Notes: generated by a model not told the origin, from the letters alone. A stretch of DNA of 64,000 nt from Cricetomys ansorgei (GCA_026225945.1 JAMJFZ010001258.1:9028001-9092000); one strand, 5' to 3'. Counted from the first letter of the stretch, positions 1-11,244 are shown. A program made the numbers and translations.

Positions 1-2305
1 AGTACTAAATATCCAGGTATCCAACAGTGTACAGAAACTAAGAATTGAGTTATCCTCCCGTATATAAATTTAAAATATCAATATTTAATGACTCTTGGAT
101 AAACATTTATTTTTCATAAGCCAAATGAAAGTAGTGAATGCTGACTTTTAGCTGAAAAGATCCCATGCCACCAAAAATCCCTAACCAGAGATATTCTTCA
201 TTAAATGAAGGTTTTACTACTTTACTGAAGGTTTGTATTTATTCTTGTGCAGTATTTAAAATATGCTCTAGACAGGGAAAGGATATGACAACTTTCTTTG
301 GTTCGTATATCTATTCTCTTACATCAGTAAATGTTTTTTACTTTCTTAAAATCATGGAATAGTCAATTTAACAGGATAACTAAAAATGCAGTTATGAGTA
401 TTTATTTCACCTGTGTTTGAAGCAATATAAGTGTTGCACAAATTCTACCAACTAATTTTGAAGAAATTATGACATAAGAGAGTCATATATGGTTTCTGTA
501 TTAAATTTAGATCCTAAATATGTATCTTTAAAAGGACTCATGTTAAGCTTCCTGAAAGTACAAAACTAAGGACTGTCAGCATTCACTATGGCAGCTCCCA
601 AAATCTGTGCATGTGACAGACAGATTAAGCAAACTATGGTGTTGCAGGTTATCAGATATGTGATAAAGAGCCAAAGACTATTCAAGGGGAGGCTTGGTAG
701 ATTTTTTAAGTTAATTTTTTTCATTGATAATCTTTGTAGCTTGGGCAAGGTAGTGACTCTGAATTTCAGTTTCTATATCAGGTAATTATGCAAATAATAC
801 AAAATCAAGGGGATTTCAGGCATTAGGAAGTCATAAAACACAAATGAAATGTTTGATTATTATTTCTAACTTGAAGTCAGAACATCATATTTCTTTTTTT
901 CCTCCGATTGGTTTTGTACTGTTCATGGAAATGTGCAAGAGATATAAGGTGCCCGGGGGTGGGAGGAGGTTTCCTAAATAAAGTTAATGTGTTTCACAAG
1001 TGGTAGCAAACTTAAAATGATCTAGGTGCCAACAAAATGAGTGGAATTTTATATAATCTCTCTTAAACTTTGCCTTTCAATGGTTTATTTTTTTTAAAAA
1101 AAGAAAAAAATGATTGAATGAAGAATTTTAAAATAGAATCCTTCAAACATGGAAAATAATCATCGTTAGCTTTTTTTAGTGCCATATGTTGCCTCGATGT
1201 GAGATAATTATAACTAGTCATTGGGGAAATTTTGTACAATTATGCTTAATTAGTTTTAAAGGCTATTGTCTATATCATCATTTACCTCTGAATAACACAA
1301 GGACAGAGATTGTCTGGGATGTACCTGTCTATATCCTTCCCACTCTTTGTGAATTGTCACACGATAACAGATATGGCGATTGTTCCTGCTGTGATGGGAC
1401 ATACTATTTAAGCAATGTAAGTCTGTCAAATGTTAATAAAACTGAATCTCGATAGCATATGTATGATAAAATTAAAACTTTCAATGAAGAGAGAAACCTC
1501 ATCATAGCCATTAGGTTTACCAGTACAGGTGAAATGTTTGTCAGTGAGTAAATAGCATTTAAAAAAATTCCGTTTGCTTCCAAGATATGAACATGAACAA
1601 AATCACAGGGGAAACAAGGAGCAGAAGACTCATCACTCTGCTTATCAATTATAAGTAGCATTCATGCTCAAAAATTGGAAAAATTCCTTGCGATAAACAT
1701 TTGTTAGTAGTTTTTCCTTTTAAGTAAATAAATAACTGAGGAGCATTTTCATGAGAAATTACAATGATTAAAGACACCTGCACTCTGTGTGGTGCACAGA
1801 AAGCAAGGACTGAGCCAACTGTGTGCAGCTAAGATTCACCTGCAAAGTTGGAAGCCGTAGGCAATAAGATCCAGTCAGAACCAAGAAAAGCATTTGATTC
1901 CATTATTTTTGGGAGGCAATCTACTCTATCGTGGTCTGCTACTAATAGAGAAACACTTAGAATTCTAGATATGTTTCCCAAGAATGTGTATATTGCAAAT
2001 TATACATATACAGACATCCATACATATGTATGTAAAAAATAATTGATTAAAAAGAGAGAACAATGAGGGGTATATAAAAGCTTTTGGAAAATGCTACATC
2101 TTTGTTATTATTTGAAATATTTTTAACGATAATATTTAGAATGATTAGGTAAGGAATATCATTTTATTTCAATTTACAATTCACCTAATGGATAAAGATG
2201 CTAAAGACTTGAATGTATTTTGATGAATTGGTGAACAAACAAATAAAAATCACATTAACAATGTTTAAATAAAAAAGTGTAGGACTGATAAATAACTGAA
2301 TTCAA
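1..2305. other. Unique AT-rich DNA, no gene seen
   Basis: No gene, RNA or clear repeat is recognised. The open frames here are at most 89 codons, lack domains and have no convincing splice or promoter context. Homopolymer-rich patches such as the T and A runs near 1088-1112 are ordinary for AT-rich mammalian intergenic DNA. Confidence 0.6.
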
Positions 2306-3725
2306 TATCATTTCTTTGATAATGAAGTATCTTGAAGAAAAACTTTATTGATAGTAGTTCCGTGTGTTGAGGTGTTGAGAGCTGGAGCATTTGCACCTAT
2401 GATTATGCCTTCTTGTCTTTTTTGCTGAGCCACCACTGTAGCTGTACTACTAAAAATGGCACCAATGTGGGGCATGACATCATACACGCTATTCCAATGT
2501 GGAAATTGTGAAGAAGAAAAAGAAACCCCAGACATCAGCATCCATTTTGTTTTGTTTTGTTTTCTGAAACCTTTATAGATACTGGTGAGGTGCTGCAGTC
2601 ATGATAAGACACATTTATGGTGATGAGAACTCTATCTCACAAGGGAACTCTTTCTACAGACAAGGTTACAAGTTGTTTTTATTGCAAACAAGACTCTACC
2701 TTAAAATCTGGAAAGTTATTCCTTAGAGTCAGCACACAGAAGCTGTCTTCTACAAGCTGAGGTTGTATCTCATGCTGATAGCTGAACTTGGTACTTTAAG
2801 AGTCACCCAGGTGGTGCTGATTTTGAAGTCATGAAGAAGTCATGCAGAGAAGTTGAGGCTTGGCACCATGAAAAGAGCTTATGAGAGGCTATTGGTGAAG
2901 GTTCAGACTCAGTAACAGTCGAAGGCCCAGATTTAAGGGTCATACAGAGAAGTTAAGGCTTGGCACTATGCAAAGAGTTCAGCAGAGGCTATTGGTGAAA
3001 GGTCAGCCCAGTTGTAGTAAGGAACTCCAGCAGTTTTGGAGATTCCAGAACAATGGGATGACCACCAAGAACAGTAGCAACAGTAGAATGGAGCCACCAA
3101 GGACCTAGATAACAGGCTGTGTTTCAGAAGTCAGAGCCAAAGAAGTGACCCAAGCCCTTTGGAGGAGCTCAAAAGGTTGTGAGTTAATTCCAGATAATTG
3201 AATATTGATAATGTTTTTCTGCTGTCTAAAGACATTAAGAAAAGCATGAGAAATGTCTGTTTTCACTTGGTCCTGGACATTAGTAACCCTTATGATTGTT
3301 GCTCCTATAAATACTTTTGCTGGTATAGTGTTAAATTGTGTTGTAAGATAAAAACGTTTCTTTTTTGTTTTATACAGAAAAGGGAAAACTGTTGTGGAAG
3401 TTTATTTTTAATTATGTATAACACAATTGTTTTTTGCAGTTAGGTGAGGGTCTCCCTAGGTCTTGACATTTTGTATTGTCTGTAGTTATTGGATTTATGT
3501 GGGGGATGTTTTATTCTTCATAGTTGACATGTGCTCTCAGTAGAAACCTGAGAATTTCTGTATCAATAAAAGCATGTGAGCTCAGTTGCTCAGGTTACAC
3601 TGTCTAGGATGGCACTGGCCATCATAATAGTTCCCTCTGCTGAAGTCTAGAAGAATTTGTGCCTATGGTTATTCCACCTTGTCTATCCTGCTGAGTCATC
3701 ACTCTAGGTTCAATAGTTCAAATAT
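2306..3725 (+). repeat. LTR-like interspersed repeat family, copy A
   Basis: This is copy A of a family present three times in the window (with 19086-21130 and 47795-48085). A segment at about 2330-2540 recurs in diverged form at 3610-3720, so the layout is X - body - X, as expected for a solo or truncated LTR element or a tandem duplication. The body (2563-3600) aligns along its length with 20020-20990. The shared stretches include 'gatgagaactc', 'gcacacagaa', 'ccaagccctttgga' and 'gataatgtttttctg'. A polyadenylation-type AATAAA lies at 3565-3570, just before the second X segment. A TTTTG-rich tract precedes the body at 2545-2562. No coding capacity is evident. I believe it is a rodent medium-reiterated repeat, but I cannot name the subfamily or prove that it is an LTR. 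Confidence 0.7.
3565..3570 (+). terminator. AATAAA polyadenylation-type signal in copy A
   Basis: AATAAA sits in the homologous position in three of the four copies of this tail in the window (3565, 20956, 47976). In the fourth (about 19258) it is mutated. The fixed position suggests an ancestral element polyadenylation signal, but function is not shown. Confidence 0.4.
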
Positions 3726-4153
3726 CTCTTTTACACATTGTTTTATTAAATCTGTTGAGATAGATACAGAACATTCATGGAAATGAGATTTTAAGTCAGA
3801 ATATTTATCACACAGAATAAGAAACAAAAATGGGAAAAGTGCCACCTACAAATCCTTCATCCCACCCAGGGAAATCTGAGATACTGTCAAGTGCACTGGG
3901 AAAGATTATGGGGCAGTGCATGCTGCAATAAGGAGCATTTTGCTTATAACTGATAGTATAAAAGCCTCAAATAAATTTTTACTGAGATTTATCTTTTTTC
4001 TACAAGGCATATATCTCAACTGAATGACTGAGTATACATATACTGTCTTTTGAAAATTACTTAGTTTCTAGATTGTGACCAAGTATTCTAAGAATGGCTC
4101 TTCTTTGTTAGACACACTCATAAAAGTGACTATAATACTCATAAAGGAGCAAA
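3726..4153. other. Unassigned DNA, nothing recognised
   Basis: No gene or repeat is recognised between copy A of the LTR-like family and the reverse B3 SINE. Confidence 0.5.
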
Positions 4154-4374
4154 TTTTTAAAAATTTTATTTTGTGTGTAGGTATTTAGCAGTCAGGCATA
4201 TCAATGTACCTTGTGCATACCTGGAAAACTCACTGTTCTGAAGAGGGCATCAAATCGCTGGAACTGCAGTCAGTTACAGACAGTTGGGAGACCTGTCTGA
4301 GTGCTAGTAACTGAATGCAGTCCTCTGGAAGACCAAACAGTGCTCTTAATAATTTTGCCATCTCTTCATCCCCA
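4154..4374 (-). repeat. B3-type SINE, reverse strand
   Basis: On the plus strand it opens with an A/T-rich tail remnant (aaattttattttgtgtg). It runs through 'gaagagggcatcaaatc' and 'ctggaactgcagt', and closes with 'tcctctggaaga..aaacagtgctctta', the reverse complement of the tRNA-derived head. This order matches the rodent B2/B3 class, and the long middle is more like B3. It is diverged, so it is an old insertion. It is non-autonomous, copied by L1 machinery, and normally carries an internal Pol III promoter in the head. Confidence 0.7.
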
Positions 4375-6524
4375 AAAAGAACATTTTATCCCTTCCCCTG
4401 TGATACAAAAAGAAAACAGAAGCCTACACCAGGAAGCAATCCTTGTGAATATTCTGAGCTCTTATATCTTTGAAATATCCCTTGGGGAACCCTCACTTTT
4501 CTGGCAAGAAATTAAAATCTCTAACTGATGCTCAGTGTGTACTTTCCATGAGTAATGGCATCAGTGGTGGGTGGGTGGAAAGATGACACTTTTCCTAAAT
4601 TAATGAGTTGTTGGTGACAGTTTGGAGTGTCTTCTCTGAATACTAATTATTTGAATATCACTAGGCAGAGTATGTAATGATCATATGAAGAAAAGCTTAG
4701 CATAATTTTTATTTCAGACAAAGATTATAATTAGAGAATTTCTTGTTGACCAAATAGAATGGCTTTATCCGGTATATTGATAGGACAAACAGATCCCATA
4801 TACTAACTAAACTCAGCCTCCATACCCATAAAAAACTAGATTAAATGAGTTCTGTATTCATCATGCTTTCACTTCCTCTTTTCCATAGTACTTCCCATAA
4901 TCTCAAATTATATGCCAATTGTGTGCTTATTTCCTTTTTTACCTTTTATACATCCAAGCTTTCTCAACTATGTACTCTGCACTCATCATGACTATATTCA
5001 TTAACAGTTTACTGTGTTGATTTTGCCTGCTAGGAGTACTTTGTATAAGGAGTAGACAAGAGAACCCTGATATTTAACAATCAAACAGAAATAAAAAAGG
5101 AACAGTTTGGCTTGGTAGAAAAAAATACATTTCATATTTGCCTACGTTTATGGCATTTCGGCAATGGCTAACTACAACCTTAAAGTAACAATGAGAAAGA
5201 TGAGCCTTTTGACTATTTATTTCTAGGTTAAACGTGAACCCAAAACTAAGGGAAGTCAAGGTATTTGTTAACAAGGTTAGAATTTTGTCTGAAATAGGTA
5301 GCTTCTTGTTTCCTTTATATTTCTTTCTTCTATCAATACTCAAATGAAACCCAGGTAGACATGAGCTTGAATGTTTATATTAGCATTATTATAGTAAAAG
5401 ATCTTGATCAAAATTAAACTTTTTGCTACAGATGTGAGAAAAAAGACTGTAACATTTTACAAATGACAGCCATTTCCTACAACATGATGGAAAAACTTTT
5501 CCAAATGCTTTTCTGACTAATATTTTCTGAGTCCCTAAAGATTTAGTTGAGGAACTAGTATAAAACAGTTACTAATTGTACATTTTTTTTCTCCATTTAA
5601 GGAACAAGCAGGGAATTCTTTGATGCAACATGAATTACTATGTAATGTTTTTTATTTGGCTGTGCATAATAAAATTTAATTGTAATGGCTGATGAAAATT
5701 ATTTTAATCATGTTGTTAGGTTCCTATAAGTAGCTGCAATCTGGTGTACTTGCTCTCAGCACTAGACATCTTCTACTTGTATGTCCTTTGTTAAACATCA
5801 TGCTAAGGATACAAATTTTATTTTCAACCATATGATATTACTGTCTTTCAGCTTGCTTTATGACCATGTTCTATACATAAAGAAGAAAGAGGAGTCATGA
5901 AGTATGGGCACATGTTATTATCAGAAAAGTAAAGGCATTTTTAGAAACATGCAATTGATTTCAAATTATAAAGTTTTGGTTATAACAATATCCAGTGACT
6001 GTTTTTATCCATGGAAGAAAGTGATTAGGTTTTTTTTTTTTTTCATTGTTCTGAAACTTGCCATTACTGCCCAAATAAGAGCAAACTTCCATTAAGAGAG
6101 AAATACAGGAAGACAGATTCTGGATAAGTAATAAATATTACCTAGCTGTATCTGTCTGTTGTACTTACCATGAACACCATGCTAATGGACTTTGCGAGGA
6201 AAAGATTTAATTCATCAAGCAATAAGCATTTATTCATCCATTCATCTATTCTTTCAACAAACATGAATTGGGTGGTTAGAACAGGGGAAATTCAAAGTAG
6301 AGCAAGACTGTGCTATCTTTCACTATGCTAAGGTTATGCAGAGGTCACATGAATAGTTGGCCAGAATGAGAAAGATGCTATGAGAGAGGCTTTCATGCTA
6401 AGAGGATGCAGAGAGGAAGTTAAAAGTAAGGAAGGTCTTCTGGAAGAGTTTACACACTCTAGGAAAGTAACTTTAAAGTTTATGTCTGTGAAACTTGTAC
6501 TAAAAAATTACAGAGCAACAGATG
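4375..6524. other. Mostly unique DNA, no gene seen
   Basis: No coding region is recognised. The ATTCATCCATTCATC-like stretch at 6225-6290 may be the end of an ancient MIR or L2 element, but it is too degraded to call. The open frames (at most 89 codons) lack domains. Confidence 0.5.
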
Positions 6525-6715
6525 ATCTGAGGCCATTCATTCACTGCATAATCATGAGCAAATTGCTTACTGTTTCTAGGTCTCATCTCTTCATATGTGT
6601 AAAATGCTAATAAATTAATGATGCTGTTATGGGGATTAAATTCCAGATAGAAATAAGGCTTTTGGACAATGGGTGGCACATAATGACAAATAATAGGCAT
6701 TATATTAATGTTATC
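6525..6715 (+). repeat. MIR SINE, forward
   Basis: The order of blocks follows MIR: a degraded 'gagcaaattgctta' core, then 'ctcatctcttcat..tgtaaaatg', then 'taat...gttatggggattaaa', then 'gggtggcacataatgac' and a tail with 'aataggcattatattaatgttat'. MIR is an ancient mammal-wide tRNA-derived SINE. The divergence fits that age. Confidence 0.62.
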
Positions 6716-6739
6716 TGACTGAATTGCTGAATGCAGATC

Positions 6740-6865
6740 ACAGATGCTATTATCCTTGTTTCATGAGGGTGGAAATTGAAGCTCAAAGATCGTGTAGCCA
6801 ATGTATTGCAGAGATTGGTTTCTGATTTTAATCATCTGAATCCAAATACACCACACTTGACAACT
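6740..6865 (-). repeat. MIR SINE, reverse
   Basis: The plus strand reads 'tgctattatccttgtttcatgag', 'ggaaattgaagctcaaagat' and later 'gaatccaaatacaccacact'. This is the usual reverse-strand appearance of the MIR core. It faces the forward MIR 25 bases upstream. Confidence 0.5.
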
Positions 6866-7246
6866 TTTGTGCTTTGAGTGTTAGAAAATTCCGAACACCA
6901 CAGTGTAGATTATACTACACTATCTCTGTACCAAGGAACATGCTCTTCTGCTTCTATCCTTCTCTTGTATAAATAGAATATAAATAATCCTCTTTATAGG
7001 AAAACAGACATTGCCTGTGTGAAAGGGACCATATTTGACAGTAGGAATTACACAACAAATTACACAATGTCATTTTCTCATCCAGAACTACATATTCTAT
7101 GATGTGTGAGTCTTTCTATAGGTTTATATACATCTATTAAAGTATTTAAATCCTAAGAGTTTTCACAAATAATTAGACAGAATATAAATACAATAAGCAG
7201 AAAGCAACACAGAGTACCCAAAATTAAAATAATCAAAAGTATCTGA
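6866..7246. other. Unassigned DNA, nothing recognised
   Basis: No gene or confident repeat is seen between the MIR pair and the B4-type SINE. Confidence 0.5.
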
Positions 7247-7640
7247 ACTAGGGGCTATTTAGATGGCTCAGTTAACTAATGATTGATGCATAACCATAAG
7301 TAACTGATTTAAAATTCAAAGAACCCACATAAAAAACATGGACATGCTGGAACTACATGCAAGGCACTAACTAGAGAGACATAACTAGGACAGATACCTG
7401 TGACTCATTGGCCATCCAACCTAACCAAACAAGAGAGGTCCAAACCACTAAAAGACCCTGTCCACAAAACAAATAACACAGCTCCAAGGAATGACACTGT
7501 AGTTTGACATCTGGTTTCCAAACCCATAGCCATACCCATACCCATACCCATACATGTACACGTACAGTTATGTGCACATGAACATGTACACAAACAAATA
7601 AACAAAAATAAATGTAATGAAACCGCAAACAAAGCAAAAT
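7247..7640 (+). repeat. B4-type SINE, forward
   Basis: It begins with a tRNA-derived head (ggggctatttagatggctca), followed by 'aacccacataaaa'. A middle related to B1 (catccaacctaaccaaac, agaccctgtccacaaaac) and a 'ggaatgacactgtagtttgac' block follow. This order is the ID/B1 composite typical of rodent B4 elements. The distal part has expanded into a short CCCATA repeat (about 7531-7553) and ends in an A-rich tail. Confidence 0.65.
7531..7553. repeat. (CCCATA)n short tandem repeat
   Basis: About four hexamer units lie inside the tail part of the B4-type SINE. The tract probably grew from the CA/TA-rich end of the element. Confidence 0.75.
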
Positions 7641-7689
7641 GGAAAGTAAAAGTAAAATAAGAGTTATTGCAACTTTAGTACATTATTAA

Positions 7690-8540
7690 CTAGTGGAATA
7701 GTAGCACAATTATTGTGGGAGTAATCAATAACTTTTTGATTGGATTTGAGGCCCACACCATGGGATGGAGACCTGACACTGCTAAAATGACCAATAACCT
7801 AAGACTTGATAGGTTATGGGCCTGGGGAAAACCCTACTACTACTATTCTGTCAAAGGAAGACAGCAAATCAATGATTCCTTATGTCATATTACTGTACCT
7901 TTAGATTAGTGCATTAGTCAACCATTATCAGAGAAGCTTCTTGCAGTATATGGTGACTTAAATACAGATTCATAAAAGGACAATGTGTGGAACATGAGAG
8001 ACTTGGAGCAATTAGCCTTAAATAATTTATCTTTATCAAATTCCTTCCCTCAAGGTTCTGGGATACATGTGGATGATAAATTTAATAGATTGTCAAAGTC
8101 AGAGGTAAGAGATGACCCCAATGAAACAACATCTTCAAAACACAATAGAATTGATGCACAAAGGAAATCAGACTATGGAAGTATTCACTAGATCAAAGTA
8201 GAAAAAAAATCACAACACTGAGAAGAGTAAGTGGGCACAAATCCCATCCCTAACCAAGATGATATTTGCAATTGATATCTGCTGGGAAAGAGAAAAACAA
8301 GTTTTCTCAAAGAAGGTGTCACTGGGTAGTACAATCACACTCCAGGGCAGTCCCATGCTGAGGAATATATGGCCAACCAAAAACAGACTATGTTTTGGTT
8401 TTTGTAGCCTTTTTGCTTAGTTGCATTTGGTGTGTTTTGTTTTACTGTTTTCTTTTTTTTTAAATTTAGTTTTGTTAATTTGCTTTGCTTTTTTTTGAGA
8501 GAGAGACAAAGATAGAAACAGAGAGAGATGATAGATAATG

Positions 8541-8583
<43 letters not shown>

Positions 8584-8725
8584 GACAGATAGGTAGATGA
8601 CAGATAGAGTGGTAGATTGATAGTTCAGAGAGGAGGAAGATTGGGAAGGTTTGGGAGAACTTGAAGAGGGAAAATAATATTATTGTCAAAATATATTATA
8701 TAAAAAATTATGTTAAAAACATTAA
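7690..8725 (+). mobile_element. L1 (Lx-type) 3' UTR, forward
   Basis: Several blocks match the rodent L1 3' UTR as I know it: 'gaggcccacaccatggga' near 7750, 'ggcctggggaaaaccctac' near 7820, 'gagaagcttcttgcagta' near 7931, 'aagtgggcacaaatcccatc' near 8229 and 'aattgatatctgctggga' near 8271. A purine-rich end and an A-rich terminus follow at 8630-8725. No ORF2 is attached on the 5' side, so the copy is 5'-truncated. A GATA/GA microsatellite sits inside it. Confidence 0.7.
8529..8610. repeat. (GATA)n microsatellite
   Basis: A pure GATA tract runs from 8541 to 8583, with interrupted GATA/GACA/GGTA units on both sides and GA-rich sequence before it. It lies within the L1 3' UTR. It is likely to vary in length between individuals. 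Confidence 0.93.
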
Positions 8726-8825
8726 AAAATATAAAAAGAATCCATCAAAATGGAAATGGTATTTTTACAAACTAATCCAAAATGTACCAATAGAAAATCT
8801 TTTCCCATTATGGAGGCTGTCAATT

Positions 8826-9400
8826 TGCAAACTCCACTTCTGATAAGGGCTAATATTGAAAATATATGCAAAGAAATCAAGAAACTAGACATAAAAAAAC
8901 CCAATTAATCCAATTAAAATGGAGTAAAGAGCTAAAGAATTCTCAAAGGAGGAATCTTGAATGGCTGAGAAACACCCAAATAAGAGTTTGGCATCCTTAG
9001 CTATTAGGGAAATGCAAATCAGTACCACTTTGAGATTCTGTCTTATACCTATCATAATGACTAAGATCAATAACACAAAGGACAGCTCATGCAGGCAAGG
9101 ATGTGGAGAAAAGGGGACACTCTTTCATTGCTGGTGGGAAGGCAAACTTGTACAGATACTATGGAAATTAATATGGCCATTCTTTAGGATACTGGAAATC
9201 AACTTACCTCAAGACCCAGCTATACTACTCCTGGGCATATATCCAAAGGACACTCCATCTTACCAGAAGGACATTTGCTCAACTATGTTTATAGCAGCTT
9301 TATTCATAATAGCCAGAAATTGGAAACAATCTATATCCCAGAAAGAAAAGTATGATATCTATTCACTTAAATGTGGATATTAGCTGTTAATAAAGAAGAA
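8826..9400 (+). pseudogene. L1 ORF2 C-terminal remnant, forward
   Basis: This is the end of the L1 ORF2 protein, which in active elements carries endonuclease, reverse transcriptase and a C-terminal cysteine-rich segment. An open stretch of 140 codons (8961-9383) has the hallmarks of that C-terminus: 'SLAIREMQISTT' near the start, a cysteine/histidine cluster 'CGEKGTLFHCWW' in the middle, then 'DPAILLLGIYPKD' and 'FIAALFIIARNWK'. The endonuclease and reverse transcriptase are absent, and the upstream part (8826-8960) is interrupted. After the IARNWK block the sequence jumps quickly to the ORF2 end, indicating an internal deletion. It cannot move on its own. The frame probably survives open because the insertion is not very old or by chance; no function is implied. 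Confidence 0.85.
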
Positions 9401-10044
9401 AGATATTACTATCCACAGATCTAGAAAATCTATACAACAAAGAGGACCTCAGTTTGAACACAGAAATCTCTTTGGTAGAGTGGAAATAGAACAGAAGGTG
9501 CAAGTGGGTTGACGGAGGACTGGAATGGCAGAGGAGGGAGCAGGAGGAAAGGGACTGTGGGAGAAAATATAAGGAGAGATGACCAGAATTGTTAATTTTA
9601 GGACAATTAGGGGGCAATTGGGTGACCTGGTGCAGCTCTTGCAAGGGTCTCTAGTAACTGGGTTAGGGACCCTACACAGGCCATCTCCTTAGGCCAGGCA
9701 AGGCTCCCAGTGGTGATATTGGAACACCATTCTAGACACAAAACTTCTGACTTATGGCCTATCCTTTATGCAAGATCCTCTTTAACATAGAAGTACAGAA
9801 TCCCATGCCAAAGGAGGGAACCCATGCCTGAAACTTCAGGGCAGGCCAGGAACTAGACACTGGATAACCCAGAGACAATTTCTAATTATGTTATTCTCTA
9901 CTCATAGATTGTTACCTTGTCCAGTCCTCAACAGAGAAGCCCCCTCCAGCAGCTGATTGGAGCATATAGAGAGGCATAGGGCCAAATATCTTGCAGAGAT
10001 CAGTACCCTGTGGAATAGAGAAAGGATGAAGATGTGGAGAAAGA
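9400..10044 (+). mobile_element. L1 3' UTR, 5' half, split by an ERV
   Basis: It follows directly on the ORF2 remnant. Purine-rich sequence (9500-9590) is followed by blocks like 'gggaacccatgcctgaaac' near 9817 and 'gaaccagacactgga'-type sequence near 9850. A further block near 9940-10035 (ccctccagcagctgattgg, atcttgcagagatcagtac, ctgtggaatagagaaagg) resembles the middle of the rodent L1 3' UTR. The matching 3' half resumes at about 11830. Confidence 0.55.
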
Positions 10045-10420
10045 TTAACTTCAGCTGTAAATAAAGCAATATCAGATCCAAACAAGAGATAGGTATTAAT
10101 CAAATCTTTGGTGTTCAAAAATACAAATAAAGTGCAAAAAAGCTATTAGACCTGTAAAAGCATGATGAAGAATACATTAGAATTACTGCTGATACAGGCC
10201 CTAACCCTTATGTGGTTAGACAAGCAATGGCTAAAGGTCAAGGATTTCAAAATGTACGATGTTTTAACTGTGGGAGACTAGACCATTTGTAAAGAGGTTG
10301 TAGGTAGGGCATTCCTAAAGCTAAAGATATTCCAGAAAGAAGACCCCAGCCTGCTGGGGTTTGTAAAAAGTGTAGTTAGGATTGTTATTGGACTAATGAA
10401 TGCAGATCAACAAGGGATAT
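10045..10420 (+). pseudogene. ERV gag remnant with two broken zinc knuckles
   Basis: The frame with codons at 10260, 10263 and so on contains two nucleocapsid CCHC boxes. The first spans 10260-10301 with spacing C-x2-C-x4-H-x4-C, but has an in-frame stop between H and the last C. Aspartate replaces the usual glycine before H. The second spans 10362-10403 with the same spacing, but its histidine codon is TAT (Tyr) and another stop lies within it. The region between is proline- and charge-rich, as usual for nucleocapsid. In retroviruses this part of Gag binds genomic RNA. Upstream, about 10053-10140, seems to be the end of capsid in a shifted frame. It is inactive. Confidence 0.78.
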
Positions 10421-10500
10421 ATAAAGTAATCCCTTACTTGCAGGAAACTCCCTAAGAATGCCCTAGACTTAGCCAAAAACAGAAAGAGCGAATAAGAATA

Positions 10501-10752
10501 AGGACTCCTGGAGATAGATTGCATAATGTTTTTTATCTTTAAAATTTTCAATGCTAATGGCAGCAGTTATTGATAGACACTGGACTATAGAAAAATATTG
10601 CTGAATTAAATCAGTCTATATATGATAAAGATGCGTTAACATCAGAAAGGAAGTCAGGGAATGTGTTACATTGGGGAAGAGGTTTTGTTTTTACTTTATC
10701 AGGTGATAAAAAGCTGTGAGTACCATTAAAAATTGATAAAGATTTGATCTGA
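10501..10752 (+). pseudogene. ERV integrase C-terminal remnant
   Basis: The frame with codons at 10501, 10504 and so on includes 'HWGRGFVF' at 10669-10692, followed after a short loop by a stop codon at 10717-10719 and then 'VP'. This is the small basic DNA-binding end of betaretroviral integrase, where a tryptophan is usual at the stop position. At least three further stops lie upstream. The catalytic core is absent. It joins the gag remnant within about 80 bases, so several kilobases of pol have been deleted. It is inactive. Confidence 0.7.
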
Positions 10753-11109
10753 GTAAGAGAAGCTTCCTCGATTCCAACTGCTAGCATGAAAAGTGTGACT
10801 CAAGGAAGGAAAAGGCGCAGAAGTTCAGCCCAACAAACTGGTGGAAGGGAGACAAAAGTTTGTCCAATTGGAAAACCTCGATGCTGAAATGAACGTTTGC
10901 TGAAGAAATATTGAAGAGAACTCATCAGATGATCAAGACTGATGGTTACTACACTTATGAAAGTTCATTGCATGGATGGCTGAGGTGGTTCATCAAAAGG
11001 ATATTCAGACTATTAAGTTTATGGGATTGATAATGTTCCTATTTTAATAGTTAAACTGTGTTAGAGCTATTCACAGCACATTTTATACCTTAAACAGAAA
11101 GAGGGAATA
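10753..11109 (+). other. ERV remnant between integrase and LTR
   Basis: The same frame runs on past integrase and holds an arginine/lysine-rich stretch (RKRRR at 10807-10821) after an ATG at 10786. Class II elements carry an overlapping env leader with such a basic stretch here, so this may be its remnant. The rest (10860-11090) has no recognisable env. A purine-rich run (about 11092-11107) just before the LTR fits a polypurine tract for plus-strand priming. Confidence 0.4.
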
Positions 11110-11236
11110 TGTAGAGTAATATGTATTCCTTTAATCCAGCAGCATGGCTGCTCTAGCAAATGACTGGGGAGTCTGAGATTGAATCAAAGTGAAATCTAAG
11201 ATTGAATTAGAATAAGGACACACCCAGCTCTCAAGA

Positions 11237-11244
11237 TATAAAAG
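11237..11244 (+). promoter_or_regulatory. TATA box of the ERV LTR
   Basis: TATAAAAG lies in the LTR U3, about 125 bp from the LTR start. It fits a Pol II core promoter. Activity today is unknown. Confidence 0.6.

Noticed and set aside
10045..11109. Possible intact retroviral gene
   Set aside because: All frames contain several stops, and gag is joined to the integrase end by a large deletion, so nothing is functional.
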